From contig JAJDEF010000043.1 of the NCBI GenBank assembly GCA_029259945.1, positions 62,001 to 126,000 on the forward strand: a stretch of DNA of 64,000 nt, in the 5' to 3' direction. Shown in pieces: positions 9,121 to 18,124 of the stretch (the first letter of the stretch is position 1; every line of letters starts with the position of its first letter). The position numbers and the translations under genes are program-made. This DNA is from Planctomycetota bacterium (lineage in GTDB: Bacteria; Planctomycetota; Planctomycetia; Pirellulales; Lacipirellulaceae). Under the pieces are notes generated by a model. That model worked only from the letters and a program-made list of their open reading frames with translations, was not told where the DNA came from and did no database searches.

Positions 9121-9196
9121 AGCCGGTTTCAAAACCCACTTTCGACATTAAAATCTCCGGCTGTGGGCTACTTTTTGGGGCGTTTTGAAACCGGCT
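9121..9196. repeat. 76-bp element with terminal inverted repeats, copy 1
   Basis: AGCCGGTTTCAAAAC at 9121-9135 is the exact reverse complement of 9182-9196, giving 15-bp terminal inverted repeats around a 46-bp core. A second copy lies at 45708-45781 with a similar core and a decayed right end. Two copies at unrelated sites with terminal repeats suggest a miniature mobile element or a mobile palindromic unit. Confidence 0.7.
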
Positions 9197-9270
9197 CTAG
9201 TCTTTATCAAGGATTTCTCCATCTCAGCAAATGAGAGGGCATCAACGCTATAACGCATGTATCCACACGA

Positions 9271-10953
9271 CTACATTAGGCGTTTATTGCTTTTTAGAAC
9301 CCTAATCTCGCCGACTGTCAAAGACCAGCTCCCTAAAATCAGCGCGACTATCGCTAGTATGCCCGTCGTGGGCTCTGGCACTTGCGTTGCCGAAGCTGCC
9401 GCAGGAGTGGAACCAAAAGCATTAGTCCACAATGTCAAGTCTTCGGCATCAACCTTGCCATCGCCGTTGCCATCGCCAATATCAAGTGTGGCACCCGACT
9501 GAGTGCCAAATCCTTTTTGCCAAGCAAGAAAATCGGTTCCATCGACATCACCATCTTGATCAAAATCGGCTGTGATAATGAAGGCACTGGAATCAATAAG
9601 CCTGATGTAATCTATTTCGAAATCGGTACCACTGCCACTTCCTACTGGATCCAATCGCAACTGAGTAATCGTACCGTTCCAATCGGCTCGGTTGGACAGA
9701 TCTAACACGTAGGTGTGCATCTGCCCATCGGGAATAAGAGTGAATGTTTGTTGTCGCGATGCTATGAATTCGAACGGAGCGTCTTCCAAGCGATTCCAAA
9801 AAACTTGTCCGAACGTGTCGGGAGCATTTGAGGCACTCATCCGGATTTCCAAGCGTGTGTAGTCCTGGGCAGGAACCTGAAATTGCGGGCCCATTAGCTG
9901 AGGATCTCCTAACGACGTACTAACAGACCAATTACCATTAGCGACAGAAACGTCGCTGGCATTGACGACCCCCCACCGTTCACGATTCTTGAATTGGTCG
10001 AACTCCCACTGGCCAACCGACGGATAGACTGCTTTGCTTTCCGCCAAGCTACGGATGCCGCTGACGGTATCCAACACTAGGTACGACACAGAGGTGTCTA
10101 CCATGACCGGTCCAACGGTAAATCTGGGAGAGGGGCTCAGATAATTCGTTTGAGACGCGAAGTCGCTCGAAACACCCTGGCTACCCGCACGAAACGTCTG
10201 GAAATTCTGCACATCTTGTGAGAATACCCCGACGCCAAAATCATTGTCATCCACCCACGCGGCCCAATATTCTGTCGGGCGGACAACGCTGACATGACTA
10301 TCAGCAATTTGACCAATCGGCACCGTGCTGACAGCGCCACCCGTGAACGGACTATTGCCATTGTAGGTTTTGAAGTTTTCCAGATCCGACGTCACATAAA
10401 CGGCGGGAACCTCCTGAGGTACCCAAAGCGAACGATCGACACTGTCGTTGCTCACCCGCGACTGGATCCGCACCGCCCGGTCTTCTAAGGTGACCCAAGT
10501 TTCGAAGATCGCCTTTCGGCGTAGATTATCCTTTCCCCAATCGAGCGGCTGCGATCGTGTGTAGATTGTGGTGCCATTGTTGGTCAATTGCAGCACGCCG
10601 GGAGTGTTGCCCAGGACATCTCCACCTTGAATCGGGTTCCATGGCCAAGGATCAAAGTTGGGACTAGGTCCTCCACCCTCAATAGGAATTCCATAATAGG
10701 AATACTGTGCGAGACGGCCCGCATCGTGCCGGTTGATGTAGTTCTTCCCCGGACTAGCTGGGCCATTGCTTTCGGCCAAATACTCGATTGCCCCACCGAA
10801 GGTGTCGCTAACGCCGACGCGGATGAGACCGTTGTCCAGAAAGTGGGTGGCCGCCGACACGGGGCTAGAGGTAAGGCAGAATAACGAACAAAGGACCGTT
10901 ATAGAACCGGCGGCAAATAATTTAGAGAATCGCACGAATGGGTCAATATGCAT
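9271..10953 (-). CDS. Large secreted dockerin/PEP-CTERM protein with C-terminal binding domain
   Basis: 560 residues from the ATG at 10953, chosen because GGAG lies 8 bases upstream; an in-frame start nine codons earlier lacks this. Signal peptide ends near PVSA. The N-terminal half (about 35-320) is a beta-sandwich-like domain starting THFLDNGLIRVGV, of a kind seen in uncharacterised secreted carbohydrate-active proteins. A second beta domain (about 330-470, with a DYIRLID end) resembles carbohydrate-binding modules. Dockerin-like loops DFDQDGDVDGTD and DGNGDGKVDAED follow, then VPEPTTG and a hydrophobic tail. The end, VLKSNKRLM, is longer than most PEP-CTERM basic tails. A role in polysaccharide handling is inferred from domain style only. 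Confidence 0.8.
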   Translation of the reverse strand: MHIDPFVRFSKLFAAGSITVLCSLFCLTSSPVSAATHFLDNGLIRVGVSDTFGGAIEYLAESNGPASPGKNYINRHDAGRLAQYSYYGIPIEGGGPSPNFDPWPWNPIQGGDVLGNTPGVLQLTNNGTTIYTRSQPLDWGKDNLRRKAIFETWVTLEDRAVRIQSRVSNDSVDRSLWVPQEVPAVYVTSDLENFKTYNGNSPFTGGAVSTVPIGQIADSHVSVVRPTEYWAAWVDDNDFGVGVFSQDVQNFQTFRAGSQGVSSDFASQTNYLSPSPRFTVGPVMVDTSVSYLVLDTVSGIRSLAESKAVYPSVGQWEFDQFKNRERWGVVNASDVSVANGNWSVSTSLGDPQLMGPQFQVPAQDYTRLEIRMSASNAPDTFGQVFWNRLEDAPFEFIASRQQTFTLIPDGQMHTYVLDLSNRADWNGTITQLRLDPVGSGSGTDFEIDYIRLIDSSAFIITADFDQDGDVDGTDFLAWQKGFGTQSGATLDIGDGNGDGKVDAEDLTLWTNAFGSTPAAASATQVPEPTTGILAIVALILGSWSLTVGEIRVLKSNKRLM

Positions 10954-11043
10954 CCTCGGTACTCCAGTAATAACGGCCAACGCAGCTATCTCGTGTCGTA
11001 TCTCGCAGCGTTCATAGGTAGCAACGTCGCAGTGCAGAGCCCC

Positions 11044-12000
11044 TCATGCTGACGTCTTCACTAGAGTTGACGAGAACCGATCGATCAGCTCCTTGAGTTC
11101 CTTCGCCTTCGGCAAGGATGGCTGAGCTCCCAGCTTGGTCGTTGCCAACGCTCCGACTGCGCTCGCCTCAAGTACAGCATCTTTCATCGACTTTCCGGCG
11201 CCAATGGCAACGGCTAGGCCGCCGTTGAAAGCGTCGCCGGCGGCCGTGCTGTCGACAGCGTCCACCGGAAACCCTGCAATCATGGTCGTTCCCGTCCGAC
11301 CACAGGCCAACGCGCCCGTGCTCCCTAAGGTCACAATCGCGTTCTCGGGACCAGAGTTTAGAAGTTTTTCCGCTGCCGCTTTCGCGCTTGCTTCGTCGGT
11401 CACGCGTACCCCGGTTAAGCGCTCAGACTCGGTTGCATTTGGAGTCAGATAGCTAACTCGGCGCAACAATTCTGCGTCGAGCTGTCCCTCGGGCGCCGGA
11501 GCCGGATCGAGAATCACGGGCACGCCCGCATCGTAGGCGATTTTCGCCGCTGCAAGCACCGATTCTACTGGTATCTCTAATTGGAGCATCAGGACGCTTG
11601 CACCGCAGATAATGTCACCGACCCCTTCAATGTCCTCAGGGGTTATTGCATGATTCGCGCCCGAGGCCACCGAGATGAGATTCTCGCCAGCATCGTCCAC
11701 AAGAATGAGTGCCACCCCGGTGGGAGCATCCTTCGACCGCCAGATGTGTTCGACATTGATGCCTTCCTTTTCGTATCCCTCGATCGCCTGCTGACCAAAC
11801 GAATCGTCGCCAACTTTGGTAATGAAGGTCACCGGAGCTCCAAGCCGCGCAGCCGCTACTGCCTGGTTAGCGCCTTTACCGCCGGGCACGCAGACAAACT
11901 GACCGCCGGTGACCGTCTCGCCAGGGGCGGGAATGCGCGTCGACTTGACGACCATGTCGGTGTTCGAACTACCAACAACAACGATGTGTGGATATGCCAA
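11044..12000 (-). CDS. rbsK: Ribokinase
   Basis: 318 residues. PfkB-family kinase that phosphorylates ribose to ribose 5-phosphate with ATP. The N-terminal GGKGANQAVAAARLG and the C-terminal DSTAAGDAFNGGLA are the two family signatures; the second contains the catalytic Asp. The best start is TTG at 12000 (protein beginning MAYPHIVVVG), because GGAG sits 7 bases before it and the open frame's upstream ATG has no ribosome binding site. It is the last gene of a three-gene operon, 45 bases after the permease. The context with a nucleoside hydrolase supports ribose from nucleosides as substrate. Confidence 0.93.
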   Translation of the reverse strand: MAYPHIVVVGSSNTDMVVKSTRIPAPGETVTGGQFVCVPGGKGANQAVAAARLGAPVTFITKVGDDSFGQQAIEGYEKEGINVEHIWRSKDAPTGVALILVDDAGENLISVASGANHAITPEDIEGVGDIICGASVLMLQLEIPVESVLAAAKIAYDAGVPVILDPAPAPEGQLDAELLRRVSYLTPNATESERLTGVRVTDEASAKAAAEKLLNSGPENAIVTLGSTGALACGRTGTTMIAGFPVDAVDSTAAGDAFNGGLAVAIGAGKSMKDAVLEASAVGALATTKLGAQPSLPKAKELKELIDRFSSTLVKTSA

Positions 12001-12045
12001 GTGAATTCTCCAATGCCAATAAACTATTCGCACACCAGCTTTCGG

Positions 12046-13047
12046 CTAGCGCGCGATGATGATAAAACCCAACCCTAAGACGTAACACGCAAACATGAGG
12101 GCTAGCAGCGTGCCTGTTCCTGCCCGTGCCTCGCGAAACTCTTTCCAAATAAAGACGCCCCAAATCGCCGCAATGAGCGTGGCCCCTTGGCCCAATCCAT
12201 AGGAGATGGCAAAGCTTGCCTTCTCTGCAGCGATAATGCTAAACGTCATACCAACACCCCATATCATCCCGCCCACGACGCCCCAGAGATGATCGCGAAA
12301 CAACCCTCTGAAGTAGTCTCGAAACTTCACCGGTTCGCCCACAAACGGCTTGGCCATAATCACCGGGTTCAGAACAAAGTTGCTCAACAATAAGCCGAAC
12401 GAGAAGCACACCATGGCGGTGTAGGGACTTAATTTCCCTGCTTCCATGGTGACCGAGTCGGTTGCCATCGAGTTGGCAACGAACTTGTAGAAAAATCCCA
12501 TCGTCACGCCGCATAAAACAGACAGGACTAGCCCTTTGCCCCCGCCATGCGTTTGGTTCGGCAAGCGGCGATAAGCAACCGCGTCAAGAATGATCGCGGC
12601 CGCCACAAGACCGACGCCGAGAAACAGTAGCGCTGGGCGCCCCGTATCGCCTGATGAGGAACCCATGTAATTGACAAGCACACCCAGGACTAGCGCAATG
12701 CCGATGCCAACGGGGAAGGCGACGGCCATACCCGCAATTGCAATGGCCGCGACCAGCAGGATGTTGGCAATGTTGAAGATCGCTCCGCCGAGCATGGCGG
12801 AAGCCACGTTGTGCCAGTCGGCCTGTTTGAGATCAGCAAAAAAGCCGCGGCCAACGTCCCCGAAGCTGCCCATCGTCAATGCCAGTAGCAGCGCCACGAG
12901 CACCACTCCGAACACATAATCCCAGTAAAACAACTCGAATCGCCACCGAGTGCCGGTCAACTTCTGTGTGTTGGCCCACGAGCCCCAGCAGATCATCGTG
13001 ATGACGCAAAACGTCACGGCCAAAGGATAGCTATTCACCACATACAT
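12046..13047 (-). CDS. DMT-superfamily permease, ribose (GRP) or ureide permease type
   Basis: 333 residues, about ten predicted membrane helices, with the N-terminal ICWGSWANT and the central GMAVAFPVGIGIALVLG segment. These motifs are shared by the glucose/ribose porters (such as RbsU) and the plant ureide permeases. Its ATG follows the stop codon of the nucleoside hydrolase by 4 bases, and the ribosome binding site (AGGAGCAAGG) overlaps the end of that gene, so the two are likely translationally coupled. With ribokinase downstream, ribose uptake is the simplest reading; uptake of the released nucleobase is the alternative. The protein is in the inner membrane. Confidence 0.85.
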   Translation of the reverse strand: MYVVNSYPLAVTFCVITMICWGSWANTQKLTGTRWRFELFYWDYVFGVVLVALLLALTMGSFGDVGRGFFADLKQADWHNVASAMLGGAIFNIANILLVAAIAIAGMAVAFPVGIGIALVLGVLVNYMGSSSGDTGRPALLFLGVGLVAAAIILDAVAYRRLPNQTHGGGKGLVLSVLCGVTMGFFYKFVANSMATDSVTMEAGKLSPYTAMVCFSFGLLLSNFVLNPVIMAKPFVGEPVKFRDYFRGLFRDHLWGVVGGMIWGVGMTFSIIAAEKASFAISYGLGQGATLIAAIWGVFIWKEFREARAGTGTLLALMFACYVLGLGFIIIAR

Positions 13048-13051
13048 AGAG

Positions 13052-14104
13052 TTACCTTGCTCCTACAGCATCACAGGGGGGTTGGCTCGAAAGGTAAGTA
13101 AATGCCTCTTTCACACGCGTGATTTGTTGGGGCGTGACGGTAAAGTAGCGGTGCAATCCCTTTGCATCCTCTTCAAAATGTGTAACACCCTCGTCATCAA
13201 TAGACAGCCGACCCGGCAGCGAGAGACCGAAGTAGCCGCGAGTCGGTCGTACTGCCTGCAAAACGGACGTAAGATCCCAGGTGGGGCGATTGTGCGGCGG
13301 TGGCATATAAAGTTCGTAAGCTTCTGCCACGGGATGATGCGCCACGTAACCAAAATCCTGCTGAATGCTCTCGGCCGGATACTCGATGTTGCGGCCTATT
13401 TCAAAACCGCTGAAGTCAATGGGCGTCGGCCATTGGTCGACTAACTTTTGAGCAGCCGCGATATCTTGAACCACGTTATACTCTTTGTGCCTTGGGGTCG
13501 CTTTCTCAAAATACCCCGCCATGACCTGCAACCTCCGCACCTTCTGACGCACGAGGCCTCGACCGTTGTCTTCAGAAAAAGAATCGGGCCCCGAATCCAA
13601 AAGACGCGCCAGATTCGTCGAGAACCCTACCTGGACGATCACCACCGATTCATCGGGCTGTGTGGACAGCACTTCTCGCAAGACACCCACCGCTTCGGGT
13701 GCCCGCTCGCCACCGGCATAACGATTTGGGTATCGCAACTTTGTTCCATCCTGGATCGCCGCTAGGGGTAGAAACTTGCCTACCTCTGGCGTCACTCCAT
13801 CAAGAACAAGGCCGATCGGAATGTTGCCCCGTCCGTAGAATCGATTGACTGCATCGACATACGCCGCGGCTAGCGGATGGTCTTTGGTAACAGTGACCGC
13901 CAACAGCGAACATTCCCCGCGAGATTCTAGCGCGTGAATGATCGCCAGCGCTAGGGCGTCGTCGACGTCATTTCCCATGTCGGTGTCAAAAATAAGCCTA
14001 ACAGGGCCCTCATCCGCCTGCGGACTCGCAGCCGCGGCCACCTGCACCGCACACACCAAGCCAAGACTCAGATGTAGGATTGTATGTAGAATTGCATGTA
14101 GCAA
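13052..14104 (-). CDS. Secreted nucleoside hydrolase (IUNH family)
   Basis: 350 residues from TTG 14104. Nucleoside hydrolases split ribonucleosides into base and ribose. The N-terminal calcium/ribose site motif is clear: IFDTDMGNDVDDALAL. I prefer the TTG at 14104 because GGAGAGGA lies 6 bases upstream and the resulting N-terminus (LHAILHTILHLSLGLVCAV...AAAAS) is a textbook signal peptide; the longer open frame to 14206 would bury it behind an Arg/Cys-rich stretch. Export means that nucleosides would be cleaved outside the cytoplasm and ribose imported by the next gene. First gene of the operon. Confidence 0.88.
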   Translation of the reverse strand: MLHAILHTILHLSLGLVCAVQVAAAASPQADEGPVRLIFDTDMGNDVDDALALAIIHALESRGECSLLAVTVTKDHPLAAAYVDAVNRFYGRGNIPIGLVLDGVTPEVGKFLPLAAIQDGTKLRYPNRYAGGERAPEAVGVLREVLSTQPDESVVIVQVGFSTNLARLLDSGPDSFSEDNGRGLVRQKVRRLQVMAGYFEKATPRHKEYNVVQDIAAAQKLVDQWPTPIDFSGFEIGRNIEYPAESIQQDFGYVAHHPVAEAYELYMPPPHNRPTWDLTSVLQAVRPTRGYFGLSLPGRLSIDDEGVTHFEEDAKGLHRYFTVTPQQITRVKEAFTYLSSQPPCDAVGAR

Positions 14105-14268
14105 AAGATTTCCTCTCCCCAAAATTCGTCGTCTACACACAAAACACTTTAGGTACCGTCCGATAATTAGCATGCCGCGAACATGAAGAACAAAATACTG
14201 CTCCAAAATTACGTTCGTTGAACATCAGATTTTCCGCCTAGTTTAACCAAGGCTTCTGACGCGATGGC

Positions 14269-14397
14269 TTAGGGCATTACCAAGTCATTTGGGTCTGTCG
14301 TGTCAACAAAATCTGGATGGTCTCTCGGATCGGGCTTGCTATCAGCGCAGCCCGAGAGCAGGCACATCCATGCTAGGACCAATATGAATTTGTACAT
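14269..14397 (-). CDS. Small lipoprotein
   Basis: 42 residues. MYKFILVLAWMCLLSGC is a lipoprotein signal with lipobox LSGC, followed by a short acidic/proline-rich mature peptide (DSKPDPRDHPDF). The ATG at 14397 is preceded by AAGGCG; the open frame extends upstream without a ribosome binding site. Small lipoproteins of this kind commonly follow DUF1559 pseudopilin genes in planctomycetes, and this one lies 116 bases after such a gene on the same strand. Function unknown. Confidence 0.75.
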   Translation of the reverse strand: MYKFILVLAWMCLLSGCADSKPDPRDHPDFVDTTDPNDLVMP

Positions 14398-14513
14398 GCT
14401 ATTTCGCCTTGTGTGAGTTCTATCATTCCAATGCGATACATTTGCCGGGCACGCGCCACGGGTGTGAAAAGGAAGTGAATGAACAGGTTCTCCGGGTTCG
14501 GGTTTGCTAACGA

Positions 14514-15563
14514 TCAATCAATAGACGCGATTTGCTCGTCGCTGATGCCATTGATCATCAGCCAAGTCAGCCAATCGACACCCTCATCCATCGTGTGAGC
14601 CGAGCCATCCCCCAAAAATATCTGCACGATGCCCGGATGCAGGCTGCTGGCCCCTGGCCAATCGCTGTTTGGACCCCATGCGGTGATATAAGTAGGTGTG
14701 AAGGGGGACGGAACCGATCGGAAAAATCCGCCGTTACCGGGTAATCTACTTCCATCGGGTTTCAGGTAGGTTCTCATCCGTCCTTCGCAACATTGGCCCA
14801 ACCAGCCGGCTGCCAGAAAAGCCCCACGAAAGACGGCTTGAGTTTCGTCCTCCCGCGGAACACCGGTTCCTGAGGTCCAAAACGAGCCCAACTTAAAGCC
14901 GAACGAATTCGCCTCAGAGCCAAATACGGTGTTGGAAGTGCCATCGCTAATTTGTGCCAGTCTTTTGCTCCCTGCACTTACAGCAGGAATTGCAAAGGCC
15001 CCTGTGTAGTCGGCCTCCGGCACCTGGATACCGTTGGGAGGACCTGAGACCGTATGCACCGCTCCCGCCGTTGGCCACCAGTGATACCCTTCACTAACGA
15101 CGTAATTGGTCACGGCAATGTCATGCGTCTCATTTGGGTTGAGAAATTCTCCATCCGAAGGGCAGCGCAAAACCGATACCGGGGTGCTAACAATATCCTG
15201 TCCCCAGGCCGGCTCATCCAGCTCCGCGCTATCATACAGAGCCGTCTGCTCCATGTAAGGCAAAACCAGCGTGAGCCAAGTATGATGGGCCGGATCTTGT
15301 GGAGTACGTCCACCACTATCATTGGGGAAACCCCAAATGGCGGGGGGAGGCAAACGCCTCTTCGAGGATTCGTAGTTGAGGATCGCCAAGCTTACCTGCT
15401 TGAGATTGTTCAAACACTGGTTGCGACGAGCCGCCTCGCGAGCCGCCTGCACAGCAGGCAGCAACAGGCCAACTAACACACCAATGATCGCAATCACGAC
15501 AAGCAACTCGACCAGCGTGAAACCGCGATCTCGACCTGCAACCTGTTTATGAACTCGCCACAT
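14514..15563 (-). CDS. DUF1559 protein with type IV pilin-like N-terminal methylation signal
   Basis: 349 residues. The leader ends at G/FTLVELLVVIAIIG, the prepilin peptidase and N-methylation site, followed by the hydrophobic helix and the AVQAAREAARRNQC motif typical of this planctomycete family. The body is the DUF1559 domain and ends near FLGDGSAHTMDEG, close to the H-X9-DG C-terminal motif. An AAAAAGGAG ribosome binding site sits 7 bases before the ATG. The family is vastly expanded in planctomycetes; its products are thought to be pseudopilins of a secretion or surface apparatus, with no role established. Confidence 0.93.
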   Translation of the reverse strand: MWRVHKQVAGRDRGFTLVELLVVIAIIGVLVGLLLPAVQAAREAARRNQCLNNLKQVSLAILNYESSKRRLPPPAIWGFPNDSGGRTPQDPAHHTWLTLVLPYMEQTALYDSAELDEPAWGQDIVSTPVSVLRCPSDGEFLNPNETHDIAVTNYVVSEGYHWWPTAGAVHTVSGPPNGIQVPEADYTGAFAIPAVSAGSKRLAQISDGTSNTVFGSEANSFGFKLGSFWTSGTGVPREDETQAVFRGAFLAAGWLGQCCEGRMRTYLKPDGSRLPGNGGFFRSVPSPFTPTYITAWGPNSDWPGASSLHPGIVQIFLGDGSAHTMDEGVDWLTWLMINGISDEQIASID

Positions 15564-16539
15564 AATAATACTCCTTTTTACTTATCGTCTGGGCAGAAGA
15601 GTGTATCCAAAAAAACAGCTCTGACTGGGTATAAGCACCCGTCCTACACTACAGTGGTTCTCTAACCGTATTTAAGTTGCTATCAGCACTCGAAAAGTCG
15701 TTATTGTCAAAGCCGATCTCCCTCAGTACCAAGTTTGCTTCGTCCACGTCGCCAAAGTCCTCACCTGAAGGCAAAGACTTTAGACCGACCGTTGTGACTG
15801 GCAATGAGACAATGAAATGAAAATAATTAAGAAACAGCCTAAAAGTACGGCACGGATCGACACACGACCACTAGGGGCAGCATGACACAAAATAAACGTT
15901 TACGCAAGCATATTTTCTACAGTACCCGTGCCTGGCCCCCCCAACGGACTTTTGCAACTGGGGTTCGCTCTCACGACGGACGAAGTACCAAGGAACCTCA
16001 ATGAAAGCCGGGGGTTTTCTTCAGAATGCTGACCTGAATCTGCGACACCGAGAAGCTGGACACTTTCAGAACCTGCAGGCAGAAGTGACATCGATCTGAT
16101 AACTGGACGTTTGGCCAGTATCTAGCGTGGTTCCTTCCCGCCATCTACATACGCGCGTTCATAGTCAAATCATGCTTTACGCCGCTGCTCCGTCATTCGA
16201 CTTCCCCCAAATCGCAAACACAGTGAAACTCCTGAAGCGCTGAGCCGGCGGGCGGCTAGCCCCAGCCTTCTATCGAAAATCCAACGGGAACCGGGACTAG
16301 CACCCATCAGCTGATGCAGTTGAAAAGACGCGGTGAAGTTGGCCCAGAGGGCTGCCACGACCCTAGCCGGTTGCCGTGAGGCACAGAACACGGGTGCGAC
16401 AAATGGGGCCTTCGGACAAACTTACCCACTACCCACATTCGCCACGAAAAAATCCCTGGCGAAACCAAACTCTCGATCTAAGTTCCACCTGACAGAACAT
16501 CGATGTTGATCAACGAATCCGGGCGGGTGGATAAGCGGC
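15564..16539. other. Long gene-free stretch
   Basis: About 976 bases without a convincing gene. A minus-strand frame ending at the TAG of 15649-15651 reads like a decayed protein end (LPSGEDFGDVDEANLVL), but lacks a start and a ribosome binding site. Other short frames at 15900-16391 show no protein character. No repeat family of the window was recognised here. It may hold a degraded gene. Confidence 0.5.
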
Positions 16540-16956
16540 TTAAGATGCTGGACTACCGGTTTGAGCTGGTAGAAGCTGCGCGATGTCAAGCTCTGACAAA
16601 CTTTGGCTAGTACTCGCGGTAATCTCCTGCAACTTGAGGTGCAACTCTTGCCTAGCCAACTGAGGGATACATTCCAGTGGAGGCAGTTCCGTAGACATCG
16701 GGCCGTCGGTAGCCTCAAGGACCTGCAGTAACGTGACCTCACCCGCTGGGCGCAGCAACGAGTAGCCGCCGTCAACTCCTCGTGTCGACTTTAGAATCCC
16801 GTGATTCACCAGATTGCGCAAAACCTGTAAGAGAAACCGCTCTGGCATCTCTCCTGTCTTTGCCAGCTGACTACAGGGAATCGGCACCCCAGCTGGAGCT
16901 TCAGCTAGTTGCAAAACAGCACCGATCGCGTACACCGCAGCGCGAGACATTCGCAT
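16540..16956 (-). CDS. Rrf2-family transcriptional regulator
   Basis: 138 residues. The N-terminal winged helix (MSRAAVYAIGAVLQLAEA, then LLQVLRNLVNHGILKSTRGVDGGY) matches the Rrf2 family that includes IscR, NsrR and CymR. The three clustered cysteines that bind an iron-sulfur cluster in IscR and NsrR are not present: only two isolated Cys are seen (in PCSQL and LECIP). It may therefore sense a ligand or protein, as CymR does, rather than iron-sulfur status or NO. A strong AGGAGGT lies 7 bases before the ATG. It stands alone; the target is unknown. Confidence 0.88.
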   Translation of the reverse strand: MRMSRAAVYAIGAVLQLAEAPAGVPIPCSQLAKTGEMPERFLLQVLRNLVNHGILKSTRGVDGGYSLLRPAGEVTLLQVLEATDGPMSTELPPLECIPQLARQELHLKLQEITASTSQSLSELDIAQLLPAQTGSPAS

Positions 16957-17407
16957 CGCAACTACCTCCTGTCAAGAAAACGCGACCAGCTTGCCCACCG
17001 CCATGGACAATACTCGCCATTCCATGCATCCGCTTAACTTAATTCCCCCTAGGTCAATAAAGTGATGTAAAGCCGCCTCGACCCACTTCCACTTTTCTAA
17101 CCGTCCTAACCGTTGCAGGGGATGGCAACAGCCTCAAGAGAAGATCGTTGAATACCCCGACCCTCTCGAATGTGTATTGTCCAGTAAACAGAGTGTTTTT
17201 GTCAAGATGTTTTTGGATGTCGCGATTGGCCCCTCTATGGACAAATGGATATGTATGTAATCCAACGAAGACTATGATTTTTCCTAAAAACATGCGAGGT
17301 AAACAGGAAGAATATCTTCGCCACCGAATTGACTACTAGTCAATTATTTTGTGTTAACAAACCAATAACTAGCTTTTCTCGAACTAATCCTGAGACAACT
17401 AAGGTTA
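16957..17407. other. Gene-free stretch with a 15-bp palindrome
   Basis: 451 bases upstream of the Rrf2 gene and downstream of lspA. It contains the perfect palindrome TTGACTACTAGTCAA at 17329-17343, a possible operator. A poly-T/A-rich area follows at 17340-17410. No gene was recognised. Confidence 0.5.
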
Positions 17408-18040
17408 CTAATTGGTCTCATTTTTTCTTTTTTCGGTTAAAACGCGGTCTTGGTTTGTTACCGGCAATTCAATGTTAGAGGTTTCACACTTAGTAAACAT
17501 CGATTGCGACAGTAGTAAACCCGCCCCGAAAACAAGAAGCGAGTCTGCGATGTTGAAATTTGGCCAGACCCAACTTGCATCCCATTGCAGTAAAATAAAA
17601 TCTCGCACGGCATAGACGGTTTCTCCTGCCCGTGTGGAATCGAACCGATCCCACTTCAAGCCTGAAAATCCTAAGCGATCGAACAAGTTGCCAAGAATTC
17701 CGCCGAACACACAGGCCAGGGCTGTCGTCAGCAAAGGATCGCGAGCAGCACGATATCGGAACAACCAAATGGGAATCGCCAGGGCGGCTGCAATCGAGAG
17801 AGAAGCAAAGAACCAGACCTTCCCCTGCCCTACTCCGAATAATGCCCCTTCGTTAAGACTCTTTTGTATGCCGACATGGCCTTCCCACAGCCACCACTCG
17901 CTCCCGCGATACAGCGCAGGATGGCGAAACACCAAGTGCTTTGAGAGCAGGTCGGCTGCGCACCCGAGCCCTCCCAACATCCAGAAACAAAGCACTCGTC
18001 GCGTGGGGATTTGAGAATCATCCGCCATGGAGATAGACAT
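17408..18040 (-). CDS. lspA: Lipoprotein signal peptidase (signal peptidase II)
   Basis: 210 residues, somewhat longer than the usual 160-170 because of an N-terminal extension and a periplasmic insert. This inner-membrane aspartic protease cleaves the signal peptide of prolipoproteins after lipidation. Four membrane helices are visible. The family motifs are intact: GGILGNLFDRL (catalytic Asp near 121) and VRDF...WPNFNIADS (catalytic Asp near 166). The window itself encodes clients (the 42-residue lipoprotein at 14269-14397 and possibly the TolC-like protein). It lies downstream of a DksA-like gene on the same strand, so the two are probably co-transcribed. Confidence 0.93.
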   Translation of the reverse strand: MSISMADDSQIPTRRVLCFWMLGGLGCAADLLSKHLVFRHPALYRGSEWWLWEGHVGIQKSLNEGALFGVGQGKVWFFASLSIAAALAIPIWLFRYRAARDPLLTTALACVFGGILGNLFDRLGFSGLKWDRFDSTRAGETVYAVRDFILLQWDASWVWPNFNIADSLLVFGAGLLLSQSMFTKCETSNIELPVTNQDRVLTEKRKNETN

Positions 18041-18124
18041 TTCTAGCTAGGCTTGAACTGGGGACTTGGTGGTAGTCGTTTTGGATGAGTGTACCCAACT
18101 CTCCGCCAGCGACCAATCCGCAAC

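Noticed and set aside
9038-9148. Upstream start of the secreted protein at 7670-9037
   Set aside because: The extension begins within the 76-bp inverted-repeat element and would place a Pro-rich stretch before the signal peptide.
15649-15830. Protein-like minus-strand frame ending at 15649
   Set aside because: It reads like the end of an acidic protein, but has no start codon with a ribosome binding site and no recognisable domain. At most a remnant.
15900-16391. Two short minus-strand frames of 63 and 73 codons
   Set aside because: No ribosome binding site, no signal peptide or domain, and amino-acid composition typical of random GC-rich sequence.
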